NCBI RefSeq assembly: GCF_002197815.1
Contig: NZ_NIUB01000040.1
Coordinates: forward strand, 1 to 38,813
DNA from: Pseudomonas oleovorans subsp. oleovorans
Lineage (GTDB): Bacteria; Pseudomonadota; Gammaproteobacteria; Pseudomonadales; Pseudomonadaceae
Direction: 5' to 3'
DNA length: 38,813 bases
Shown here: positions 13,606 to 20,902 of the stretch, piece after piece
How the letters are laid out: every line of letters starts with the position of its first letter
Position numbering within the stretch: the first letter of the stretch is position 1
The notes under the pieces: model-generated
Seen by the model: only the letters and a program-made list of their open reading frames with translations
What the model was told of the DNA's origin: nothing
Database searches by the model: none
Made by a program: the position numbers and the translations under genes

Positions 13606-16560
13606 TTACATCGCTACGGACGTCGCCTCGACATGCCTTGGCAGGGTGACCCGAATTCGAGTGCCCAATTGGCGCTCGGGGTCAGCCGGGCTGTCGATTG
13701 TTATCTGTCCATAATGCTCTTCCACGATCGAATAGACCAGCGCGAGGCCCAGGCCTGTCCCTTCGCCGGGGTCCTTGGTGGTGAAGAAGGGCTCGAACAG
13801 GCGGTCGATGATCGCCTTGGGAATACCGCTGCCCTCGTCCTCGACGATCAGGTCCACGGTGTGCTCGCTGGCTTCGCTGCGCACGCGGATGGCGCCGCCG
13901 GGTGGCGAGGCATCACGGGCGTTGGACAGCAGGTTGATCAGCACCTGGGCCAGGCGCTGCGGGTCGCCGCAGGCCCAGTGCTGCGGATCGCACAGGTTGT
14001 AGAACTGGATATCGAAGTTGCGTTTGTTCAGCGACAGCAGGCCGATGGCGTCCTGCGCCACGTCGGCCAGGCATACCGGCTCGTCACTGCGCTGGTGGCT
14101 GCCGGAATGGGCGAAGCTCATCAGCGACTGGACGATACGCGAGACGCGCTTGGTCTGTTCGAGGATCTGCCCACTGATTTCGGTCAGCTCGGCATCGGTT
14201 TCGCGCTCTTCGCGCAGGTTCTGCGCCAGGCAGGCGATGCCGGTGATCGGGTTGCCGATCTCGTGGGCCACGCCAGCGGCCAGGCGGCCAATACTGGCTA
14301 GGCGCTCGGAATGCACCAGCTTGTCTTCGAGCATCTGGGTTTCGGTCTGATCCTCGACCAGCAGCACCAGGCCGCTGTTACCAGGGGCCAGCGGTTCGTT
14401 GATGGCCGCCTTGTGCAGGTTGAGCCAGCGGATCTGGCCGTCGAGCGCCAGGTGCTGTTTATGCAGGTGCTGATCCGGGCGTTCGATGAAGTCCTGCAGC
14501 AGGCTCTGCCAGGGTTCGCTCAGGGTGCTCAGGCGCGAGCCGACGATGCGCTGCGCGGGGATGTTGGTGAGCTCTTCCATGGCCCGGTTCCACATCAGGA
14601 TCTCCTGATCCTTGGCCAGCGAGCACACGCCCATTGGCAGCTCCTGCAGGGTCTGGCGGTGGTAGCGGCGCAGGGCATCGAGTTCGGCGGCGAGGCCGGT
14701 GAGGCGCGACTGGTAGTCCTCCAGGCGGCTCTCGATGAAGTGAATGTCTTCGGTGACGTAACCTTCGCTGCCGGACTTGTAGGGCAGGAAGGTCTCGACG
14801 ATGTCCTGCGCCACGCTCGGCCCCATCAGGCCGGACAGGTTGGCCTCGATGCGGTCGCGCAGGCGGCGCAGGGCATAGGGACGGCTCTCGTCGAAGGGCA
14901 GATGCAGATCGCGCAGCGCCTGCTCCACTTCGCGCTGGGCAGTCTTGGCGCCCAGTGGCTTGGCCAGTTGCGCGGCGAAGTCCTGCGGCGACACGGCGAC
15001 CAGCTCGCGTCGTTGCGGGCGGCGCACGTTGTCCACCGCGCAGGCTTCGGCGGCGCTCTTCTCCTCAGGGCTGGCCTCGGTGAACAGCGACATCAGGGTG
15101 AACACCAGTACGTTGGCGGCGAGCGAGGCAATGGCTGCGAGGTGCCAGCTGGCATCGTCGAGCACATAGATGACGTTGAACAGCGGCAGGTAGAAGCCTT
15201 CCAGGTTGCCCAGCAGCGGCAGCAGCATGGTCAGTGCCCAGACGCTGATGCCGGCCAGCAAGCCGGCGATGAAGCCGCGGCGATTGGCCGTTTGCCAATA
15301 CAGTACCGAGAGCACGCCGGGCAGGAACTGCAGGGTGGCGACGAAGGCGACGATACCGAGGTTGGCCAGGTCCTGCTGGGCGCCGAGCAGCAGGTAGAAG
15401 CCGTAGCCGGCCATGATGATGCAGGCGATCAGCGTACGGCGGGTCCACTTCAGCCAGCGGTAGATGTTGCCCTCGGCCGGAGGCTGGTAGAGCGGCAGCA
15501 CCAGGTGGTTCAGCGCCATGCCCGACAGCGCCAGGGTGCTGACGATGATCAGCCCGCTGGAGGCTGACAGCCCGCCTATGTAAGCGAGCAGGGCCAGCGT
15601 CTCACTGTTGACGGCGATGCCCAGGCCCAGAGTGAAATATTCCGGGTTGGTGGTGGCGCCCAGTTTGAGGCCGGCCCAGAGAATCAGTGGCACGGCCAGG
15701 CTCATCAGCAGCAGGAACAGTGGCAGGCCCCAGCTGGCGCTGACCATGGCGCGTGGATTGAGGTTTTCGGTGAAGGTCATGTGGTACATGTGCGGCATGA
15801 CGATGGCCGAGGCGAAGAACACCAGCAGCAGGGTGCGCCACGGGCCTTCCTGCAGCGGCGTGTGCAGCGTGGCCAGCGCCGCCTGGTTCTGCACCAGCCA
15901 CAATTCCAGCTCATGCGGGCCGCCGAACACCTGATACAGCGCGTACCAGCCGATGACGCCGAGGGCAACCAGCTTGACCAGCGATTCGAAGGCGATGGCG
16001 AACACCAGGCCCTCGTGCTTCTCGCGCGTGGCGATATGGCGCGCACCGAACAGGATGGTGAAGAGGATGATCAGGCCGCAGTAGCTCAGAGCCACTTTTT
16101 CCTGCAGCGGCTCGCGGCTGAGGATGCCGATGGAGTCGGCCACCGCCTGGATCTGCAGGGCCAACAGCGGCAGTACACCAATCAGCATGAACAGCGTGGT
16201 CAGTGCGCCGGCCCAGGTGCTGCGAAAGCGAAAGGCAAACAGGTCGGCCAGTGATGACAACTGGTAGGTACGGGTGATGCGCAGGATCGGGTAGAGCAGC
16301 ACCGGTGCCAGCAGGAAGGCACCGGAAACGCCGAGGTAACTGGCAAGGAAACCGTAACCGTACTGATAGGCCAGGCCCACCGTGCCGTAGAAGGCCCAGG
16401 CGCTGGCATAGACGCCCAGCGACAGGGTATAGGTCAGCGGGTGGCGGATGATCCAGCGGGGGATAAGGCCGTGTTCACTGACCCAGGCGACGCCGAACAG
16501 CACCAGCAGATAGCCGGCGCTGATCAGGATCAGTTCGCTCAGGCTAAAGCTCGTCAGCAT
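13606..16560 (-). CDS. cbrA: Sensor histidine kinase CbrA with SLC5-type transporter domain
   Basis: 984 residues, full length. Residues 1 to about 500 form a polytopic membrane domain of the sodium/solute symporter (SLC5) type, with FYGTVGLAYQYGYGFLASYL and repeated hydrophobic helices; known CbrA proteins couple this transporter, which can take histidine in P. putida, to a kinase. A STAC-type linker and PAS domain (about 620-720, LPMGVCSLAKDQEILMWNRA) follow. The kinase core has GVAHEIGNPITG with the phosphorylated His at 766, the N box LINLLSNARDAS, and GEGTGLGLALVYSIVEEHYG. It phosphorylates CbrB. The start overlaps the end of cbrX by 17 bases and has a weak ribosome site, so its translation is probably coupled. 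Confidence 0.96.
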   Translation of the reverse strand: MLTSFSLSELILISAGYLLVLFGVAWVSEHGLIPRWIIRHPLTYTLSLGVYASAWAFYGTVGLAYQYGYGFLASYLGVSGAFLLAPVLLYPILRITRTYQLSSLADLFAFRFRSTWAGALTTLFMLIGVLPLLALQIQAVADSIGILSREPLQEKVALSYCGLIILFTILFGARHIATREKHEGLVFAIAFESLVKLVALGVIGWYALYQVFGGPHELELWLVQNQAALATLHTPLQEGPWRTLLLVFFASAIVMPHMYHMTFTENLNPRAMVSASWGLPLFLLLMSLAVPLILWAGLKLGATTNPEYFTLGLGIAVNSETLALLAYIGGLSASSGLIIVSTLALSGMALNHLVLPLYQPPAEGNIYRWLKWTRRTLIACIIMAGYGFYLLLGAQQDLANLGIVAFVATLQFLPGVLSVLYWQTANRRGFIAGLLAGISVWALTMLLPLLGNLEGFYLPLFNVIYVLDDASWHLAAIASLAANVLVFTLMSLFTEASPEEKSAAEACAVDNVRRPQRRELVAVSPQDFAAQLAKPLGAKTAQREVEQALRDLHLPFDESRPYALRRLRDRIEANLSGLMGPSVAQDIVETFLPYKSGSEGYVTEDIHFIESRLEDYQSRLTGLAAELDALRRYHRQTLQELPMGVCSLAKDQEILMWNRAMEELTNIPAQRIVGSRLSTLSEPWQSLLQDFIERPDQHLHKQHLALDGQIRWLNLHKAAINEPLAPGNSGLVLLVEDQTETQMLEDKLVHSERLASIGRLAAGVAHEIGNPITGIACLAQNLREERETDAELTEISGQILEQTKRVSRIVQSLMSFAHSGSHQRSDEPVCLADVAQDAIGLLSLNKRNFDIQFYNLCDPQHWACGDPQRLAQVLINLLSNARDASPPGGAIRVRSEASEHTVDLIVEDEGSGIPKAIIDRLFEPFFTTKDPGEGTGLGLALVYSIVEEHYGQITIDSPADPERQLGTRIRVTLPRHVEATSVAM

Positions 16561-16720
16561 CGCGTTGGCTCTGAAGAATGAAGGTGACGACGATCAGGAT
16601 CAGCCACAGCAGATAAGGCCGATACCAGGCGCCATTGGGGTCGATCCACCAGTCCATGATGGCCGGTGAGAACAGGTAGATCCCCACTACCAGGATCAGA
16701 ACCAGTCGGTAGATATACAT
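16544..16720 (-). CDS. cbrX: Small membrane protein CbrX
   Basis: 58 residues from ATG 16720: MYIYRLVLILVVGIYLFSPA, then a short loop with MDWWIDPNGAWYRPY, then a second hydrophobic helix LLWLILIVVTFILQ and an acidic end RDADEL. Two membrane segments with a tryptophan-rich loop. It ends inside cbrA (17-base overlap). A small gene of this kind upstream of cbrA was described in P. putida as cbrX, needed for proper cbrA translation; I assign the name from position and form. A longer frame reaching 16840 exists but its first 40 residues are unlikely to be coding. The TAG stop is 16544-16546. Confidence 0.85.
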   Translation of the reverse strand: MYIYRLVLILVVGIYLFSPAIMDWWIDPNGAWYRPYLLWLILIVVTFILQSQRDADEL

Positions 16721-16796
16721 GTGACATCTCGTCGAAAGATGCCGCGATGGTAAAGGATGCCGCATATCGCAAGCCACAAACTTGAGGCTTGCATCC

Positions 16797-16816
16797 AGGG
16801 TGCGCCGTGCGCACCG
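16797..16816 (+). repeat. Solo copy of a short palindromic (REP-like) repeat
   Basis: AGGGTGCGCCGTGCGCACCG, identical over 20 bases to 20392-20411. Its core GGTGCGC-CGT-GCGCACC is a perfect hairpin. It sits between cbrX and gluQ in the non-coding gap. It looks like one unit of a dispersed repeat family. Confidence 0.8.
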
Positions 16817-16874
16817 AGACCGTACAGGGTGCCGGAACAACGGACTTGGCGTTCATCAGTGCGCGCGGCGTACC

Positions 16875-17759
16875 CTACCTCAATTGCGCTTCGGCCAGGG
16901 TGCGGCTGCGGGGAATGCGGGTGGCATCCCAGTTGGCGATGCCCCAGGCCAGTAGCTCGGCGGGGGCTGCGCCTTGCAGCTCGGCTGGCGGTTGCTGACC
17001 CAGCGCACGCAGTGCGCGCAATAGCAGCGGCCCGGCCTGGTCGGCGGGCAAGGGCGGCGAGCGGTAGCTTTTGCCCAGCTTGTGGCCGTCCGGCTGGATG
17101 ATCAGCGGCACGTGCAGGTAACGCGGCTGCGGCAACCCGAATAGTTCCTGCAGGTAGAGCTGGCGCGGGGTGGAGTCGAGCAGGTCGGCGCCGCGCACCA
17201 CGTCGGTCACACCCTGCCAGGCATCGTCCAGTACCACCGCGAGCTGGTAGGCAAACAGGCCATCGCGGCGGCGAATCACGAAGTCGCCCACTTCACGGCC
17301 CAAGTGCTGGCGGAACTCACCCTGCACACGGTCGACGAAGTGATAATCCAGCTCCGGTACGCGCAGACGGATCGCCGCGTCGTGATCGGGATGACAGGCG
17401 TTGCGGCAAAAACCTGGATAGATGCCGGCGTAGCCTTCGAGCTGCTTGCGCGAGCAGATGCAGGCATAGGCCAGCCCCTGGGCGAACAGCCGGGCAATCA
17501 CGGCGGCGTATTCGCCGTGGCGCGCACTCTGGCGCACCAGCTGGCCATCCCACTCGAAACCGTAGGTCTCCAGGGTGCGCAGGATAGCATCTTGGGCGCC
17601 GGGGACTTCCCGGGGCGGGTCGAGGTCTTCCATGCGCAGCAGCCAGCGGCCGCCAACGGCGCGAGCGTCGAGATAGGAGGCGAGGGCGGCGACCAGCGAG
17701 CCGAAGTGCAGATAGCCGCTGGGCGTTGGGGCGAAGCGCCCGATATAGGCAGTGTTCAT
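16875..17759 (-). CDS. gluQ: Glutamyl-Q tRNA(Asp) synthetase
   Basis: 294 residues from ATG 17759. It is a truncated paralogue of glutamyl-tRNA synthetase that activates glutamate and attaches it to the queuosine base of tRNA(Asp), not to an acceptor end; it therefore lacks the anticodon-binding domain, which agrees with the length. Visible are the HIGH-type start YIGRFAPTPSGYLHFGSLVA, RMEDLDPPRE, a zinc site built from CICSRKQLEGYAGIYPGFCR, DDAWQGVTDVVRGADLL, and the KMSKS-like GHKLGKSYRS. It follows dksA by 50 bases, a conserved pairing, with a terminator between them, so its expression relies on readthrough or a weak promoter; no good ribosome site is visible. Confidence 0.96.
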   Translation of the reverse strand: MNTAYIGRFAPTPSGYLHFGSLVAALASYLDARAVGGRWLLRMEDLDPPREVPGAQDAILRTLETYGFEWDGQLVRQSARHGEYAAVIARLFAQGLAYACICSRKQLEGYAGIYPGFCRNACHPDHDAAIRLRVPELDYHFVDRVQGEFRQHLGREVGDFVIRRRDGLFAYQLAVVLDDAWQGVTDVVRGADLLDSTPRQLYLQELFGLPQPRYLHVPLIIQPDGHKLGKSYRSPPLPADQAGPLLLRALRALGQQPPAELQGAAPAELLAWGIANWDATRIPRSRTLAEAQLR

Positions 17760-17782
17760 GGAGCCAAGGCCAGAAACAGAGC

Positions 17783-17800
17783 GGGGCGCCTGAGCGCCCC
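17783..17800 (-). terminator. Terminator between dksA and gluQ
   Basis: GGGGCGC (17783-17789), loop of four, GCGCCCC (17794-17800). On the minus strand it runs into GCTCTGTTTCTGG, only partly T-rich, so partial readthrough to gluQ fits, as reported for enteric dksA-gluQ. Confidence 0.7.
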
Positions 17801-17809
17801 GTCGACAGA

Positions 17810-18256
17810 TCAGGAACCGACCTGTTTTTCCTTGATTTCCGCCAGCGTCTTGCAGTCGATGCACAGGGTCGCGGTCGGGCGGGCTTCGAGGCGGCGGATG
17901 CCGATTTCGACACCGCAGGAGTCGCACCAGCCGTAATCGTTGTCTTCGATCAGTTGCAGGGTCTCGTCGATCTTCTTGATCAGCTTGCGCTCGCGGTCAC
18001 GGGCACGCAGTTCCAGGCTGAATTCTTCTTCCTGGCTGGCGCGGTCGGCCGGGTCAGGGAAATTGGCCGCTTCGTCCTGCATGTGGTGCACGGTGCGGTC
18101 GACTTCCTGCATCAGCTCCAGCTTCCACTTATTGAGGATGCTGGTGAAGTGAGCGCGCATCGGCTCGCTCATGTATTCCTCGCCCTTCTTTTCCTGATAG
18201 GGCTCGAAACCACGCATCAGCTGGCTGGTGCTTTGGGCTTTTTCTTTTGTGGGCAT
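17810..18256 (-). CDS. dksA: RNA polymerase-binding transcription factor DksA
   Basis: 148 residues. DksA binds in the secondary channel of RNA polymerase and, with ppGpp, reshapes transcription in the stringent response. The coiled-coil arms carry the acidic tip in NFPDPADRAS (two aspartates three apart, as in E. coli). The C-terminal zinc finger has all four cysteines: CDSC and CIDC in YGWCDSCGVEIGIRRLEA and TATLCIDCKTLAE. This is the classical four-cysteine form, not the zinc-independent DksA2. ATG 18256 is preceded by GAGAGGCG. A 258-base gap separates it from the divergent aminotransferase; in it an inverted repeat at 18399-18419 (CTGTGAG/CTCACAG) is the only structure I see. Confidence 0.97.
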   Translation of the reverse strand: MPTKEKAQSTSQLMRGFEPYQEKKGEEYMSEPMRAHFTSILNKWKLELMQEVDRTVHHMQDEAANFPDPADRASQEEEFSLELRARDRERKLIKKIDETLQLIEDNDYGWCDSCGVEIGIRRLEARPTATLCIDCKTLAEIKEKQVGS

Positions 18257-18514
18257 GGATGACGCCTCTCACTCTTTCAATTCCATCGCGCAGGTAAATC
18301 CGTTGCCAGGTGTTTGCCCGGCCCTGCGGCTGCAAGCGGGCGAACTTACCAGATCGAATCGGGGCGCGCTACTCCCGGTTGTCTCTGCCCTGCCCAGGCT
18401 GTGAGCGAAATCCTCACAGGGCTGAGCAACAAGCGTAGCGGTGCTTTTGTGCCCTTGCCGAGGCCCGAAGCCGCCCTGCTAGAATCCGCGCCTCGCAACC
18501 CTGAAGACAGAACC

Positions 18515-19696
18515 ATGGCTCAGCTCTACAGTGCGCGCAGTCGCGCCATCGAACCCTTCCATGTGATGGCCTTGCTGGCGCGTGCCAACGAGTTGCAGGC
18601 AGCCGGTCACGATGTCATCCACCTGGAGATCGGCGAACCGGACTTCACCACGGCCGAGCCGATCATTCGCGCCGGTCAGGCCGCGCTGGCGGCCGGGTAC
18701 ACTCGTTACACCGCCGCGTGTGGCTTGCCGCAACTGCGCGAAGCCATTGCCGGCTTCTATGCCCAGCGTTACCGGCTGAGCATCGATCCGCAGCGTATTC
18801 TGGTTACACCGGGCGGCTCCGGCGCACTGCTGCTGGCCGCCAGCCTGTTGGTCGACCCGGGCAAGCACTGGTTGCTGGCCGACCCGGGCTACCCGTGCAA
18901 TCGTCATTTTTTGCGCCTGGTCGAAGGCGCCGCGCAACTGGTGCCCGTCGGCCCGGACGTGCGTTACCAGCTGACTCCGCAACTGGTCGAGCGGCATTGG
19001 GACTCAGGCAGCGTCGGCGCCCTGGTCGCGTCGCCGGCCAACCCGACCGGCACCTTGCTGCACAAGGATGAGCTGGCGGCCCTGTCGACCTGCCTCAAGC
19101 AGCGTGGCGGTCATCTGGTGGTGGACGAGATCTACCACGGCCTGACCTACGGCTGCGATGCCCCGAGCGTGCTGGAAGTGGACGACGATGCCTTCGTCCT
19201 CAATAGTTTCTCCAAATATTTCGGTATGACCGGCTGGCGCCTGGGTTGGTTGGTGGCGCCTGAGGCGGCGGTGCCTGAGTTGGAGAAGCTGGCGCAGAAT
19301 CTCTATATCAGTGCGCCGAGCATGGCCCAGCATGCCGCGCTGGCCTGCTTTGAACCGGCCACGCTGGCGATCTTCGAAGAGCGGCGTCATGAATTCCAGC
19401 GTCGCCGTGACTACCTGCTGCCGGCATTGCGTGAGCTGGGCTTCGGTATCGCCGCCACGCCTGAAGGCGCCTTCTATTTATATGCCGACATCAGCGCCTT
19501 TGGCGGCGACGCCTTCGCTTTCTGCCGGCACTTCATCGAAACCGAGCATGTGGCCTTCACCCCGGGTCTGGATTTCGGCCGTTACCAGGCTGGGCACCAT
19601 GTGCGCTTCGCCTATACGCAGAACGTCGAGCGTCTGCAGCAGGCGGTCGAGCGTATCGCGCGCGGCCTGAAGAGCTGGAAGCCCGATGCGCTTTGA
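18515..19696 (+). CDS. Class I/II pyridoxal-phosphate aminotransferase
   Basis: 393 residues from ATG 18515. Fold type I aminotransferase of the aspartate/alanine group, using PLP to move an amino group between an amino acid and a keto acid. Features: IHLEIGEPDFTTAEPI near the start, AAGYTRYTAACGLPQLREAI, VTPGGSGALLLAA, SPANPTGTLL, VVDEIYHGLTYG, and the PLP lysine in SFSKYFGMTGWRLGWL; the arginine for the substrate carboxylate is in GHHVRFAYTQ. The substrate cannot be told from sequence. An earlier in-frame start exists but lies far upstream with no support. sfsA begins inside its last codons (11-base overlap), so the two form one transcript. Confidence 0.92.
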   Translation: MAQLYSARSRAIEPFHVMALLARANELQAAGHDVIHLEIGEPDFTTAEPIIRAGQAALAAGYTRYTAACGLPQLREAIAGFYAQRYRLSIDPQRILVTPGGSGALLLAASLLVDPGKHWLLADPGYPCNRHFLRLVEGAAQLVPVGPDVRYQLTPQLVERHWDSGSVGALVASPANPTGTLLHKDELAALSTCLKQRGGHLVVDEIYHGLTYGCDAPSVLEVDDDAFVLNSFSKYFGMTGWRLGWLVAPEAAVPELEKLAQNLYISAPSMAQHAALACFEPATLAIFEERRHEFQRRRDYLLPALRELGFGIAATPEGAFYLYADISAFGGDAFAFCRHFIETEHVAFTPGLDFGRYQAGHHVRFAYTQNVERLQQAVERIARGLKSWKPDAL

Positions 19697-20393
19697 TCCG
19701 CCGCTGGAAGAAGGGCGCCTGCTGCGCCGCTACAAACGCTTTCTCGCCGATATCGAGACCGCCAGCGGCGAGCAGATGACCATCCACTGCGCCAACACCG
19801 GCTCGATGCTCAACTGCATGAGCGAAGGCTGTCGGATCTGGTTCAGCCGCAGCAACGATCCAAAGCGCAAGCTGCCGGGCAGTTGGGAAATCAGCGAAAC
19901 GCCGCAGGGGCGCCTGGCCTGCATCAACACCGCACGGGCCAACGCGCTGGTGGAAGAAGCGCTGCGTGCCGGGCTGATCAGCGAGCTGGCCGGCTTTACC
20001 GCGCTCAAGCGCGAGGTGGCTTACGGGGTAGAGAACAGCCGCGCCGATTTTCGTCTGGATTACCCGGATGGGCCGGCCTTTGTGGAGGTCAAGAGCGTGA
20101 CGCTGGGCTTCGATGGCAGCGATGTGGCGGCCTTTCCCGATGCAGTGACGCAGCGCGGTGCCAAGCACCTGCGCGAGCTGGCGGCGCTGGCGCGTGCCGG
20201 AGTGCGCACGGTGCAGCTGTATTGCGTGAACCTCTCCGCTATCCGCGCCGTAAGGGCGGCAGAGGAGATCGACCCGGCATACGCGGCTGGATTGCGTGAT
20301 GCCAAGGCTGCGGGTGTTGAGGTGCTGGCCTACGGCGCCGAGCTCAGCCCTGAAGGGATCACCCTGGTCCGCCGGCTGGATGTCCTTGCGTAG
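19686..20393 (+). CDS. sfsA: SfsA family protein
   Basis: 235 residues, family-typical. Known as sugar fermentation stimulation protein A, with an OB-like N-terminal part and a nuclease-like C-terminal domain; its biochemical role is not settled. Landmarks: LEEGRLLRRYKRFLADIE, HCANTGSMLNCM, SRSNDPKRKLPGSWE, NTARANALVEEAL, GVENSRADFRLDY and VEVKSVTLGFDG, whose D...E-V-K pattern resembles a nuclease active site, then FPDAVTQRGAKHLREL. ATG 19686 lies within the end of the aminotransferase gene. The stop TAG (20391-20393) is the first three bases of a repeat element, see 20391-20450. Confidence 0.94.
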   Translation: MRFDPPLEEGRLLRRYKRFLADIETASGEQMTIHCANTGSMLNCMSEGCRIWFSRSNDPKRKLPGSWEISETPQGRLACINTARANALVEEALRAGLISELAGFTALKREVAYGVENSRADFRLDYPDGPAFVEVKSVTLGFDGSDVAAFPDAVTQRGAKHLRELAALARAGVRTVQLYCVNLSAIRAVRAAEEIDPAYAAGLRDAKAAGVEVLAYGAELSPEGITLVRRLDVLA

Positions 20394-20450
20394 GGTGCGC
20401 CGTGCGCACCGGCTACTGCTTTGGGAGCGCCGTGCGCATAGCGCACCCTA
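20391..20450. repeat. Inverted pair of REP-like palindromes between convergent genes
   Basis: Sixty bases running from TAGGGTGCGC (20391-20400) to its reverse complement GCGCACCCTA (20441-20450). Each arm is a small palindrome (GGTGCGC-CGT-GCGCACC at 20394-20410; GTGCGC-ATA-type on the other side), so the unit is two inverted repeat units about 24 bases each around a short spacer. The left arm shares 20 identical bases with 16797-16816. The element ends exactly on the stop codons of sfsA and the Rieske gene and may double as a bidirectional terminator. Confidence 0.85.
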
Positions 20451-20765
20451 CGGCGCGATCCAGATTCCGCTCGCGTCTTCCTTGCACGGCAGCCTTTGCA
20501 GCGCCTGGCCCTCGCACGGGCCGGCCACGCATTCACCGCTCTCGATCAGAAACAGTGCGCCGTGAGTCGCACAGCGGATCAGGCTGCGGCTGTCATCGAG
20601 AAAATCGTCTGGCCGCCACTCCAGGGCGATGCCGCGATGTGGGCAGCGGTTGATATAGGCGTGAACCTGACCGTCCCTGCGTACTGCAAGCAGGTTCAAC
20701 TGGTCGAGCACGAAGCCCCGGCTCTGACCCTCGGCCAGTTCCTGTGGGGCGCACAAGCGAATCAT
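20448..20765 (-). CDS. Small Rieske [2Fe-2S] protein
   Basis: 105 residues, a single Rieske domain. The two cluster-binding motifs are present in full: CPHRGIALE (Cys-x-His) and CATHGALFLIESGECVAGPC (Cys-x-x-His). No signal peptide or membrane anchor, so a cytoplasmic ferredoxin-type protein like those serving oxygenases or nitrite reductase, but no oxygenase partner is adjacent; the role is unknown. ATG 20765. The stop TAG (20448-20450 on the minus strand) is formed by the outer end of the repeat pair. It lies downstream of phuR in the same direction, behind a terminator and 137 bases of imperfect repeats. Confidence 0.9.
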   Translation of the reverse strand: MIRLCAPQELAEGQSRGFVLDQLNLLAVRRDGQVHAYINRCPHRGIALEWRPDDFLDDSRSLIRCATHGALFLIESGECVAGPCEGQALQRLPCKEDASGIWIAP

Positions 20766-20877
20766 CGCGGTTTCCCGTTAGCGTGAAGGTCGACGACCTC
20801 GGATGACCTTCCTCCGGCAGTAAGAAGGTGGCGCATAGCGCCGCAAGACGGGCGGATTATCCCGTAAGAAGGAGGAG

Positions 20878-20893
20878 GGCGCATCCTTGCGCC
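20878..20893 (-). terminator. Probable terminator after phuR
   Basis: Minus strand GGCGCA-AGGA-TGCGCC followed by CTCCTCCTTCTTACGG. The stem is only six bases but perfect, and lies ten bases past the phuR stop. Around it, 20819-20836 and 20863-20884 form an imperfect direct repeat (GTAAGAAGG...GGCGCAT). Confidence 0.55.
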
Positions 20894-20902
20894 AAGTGGA
20901 AC

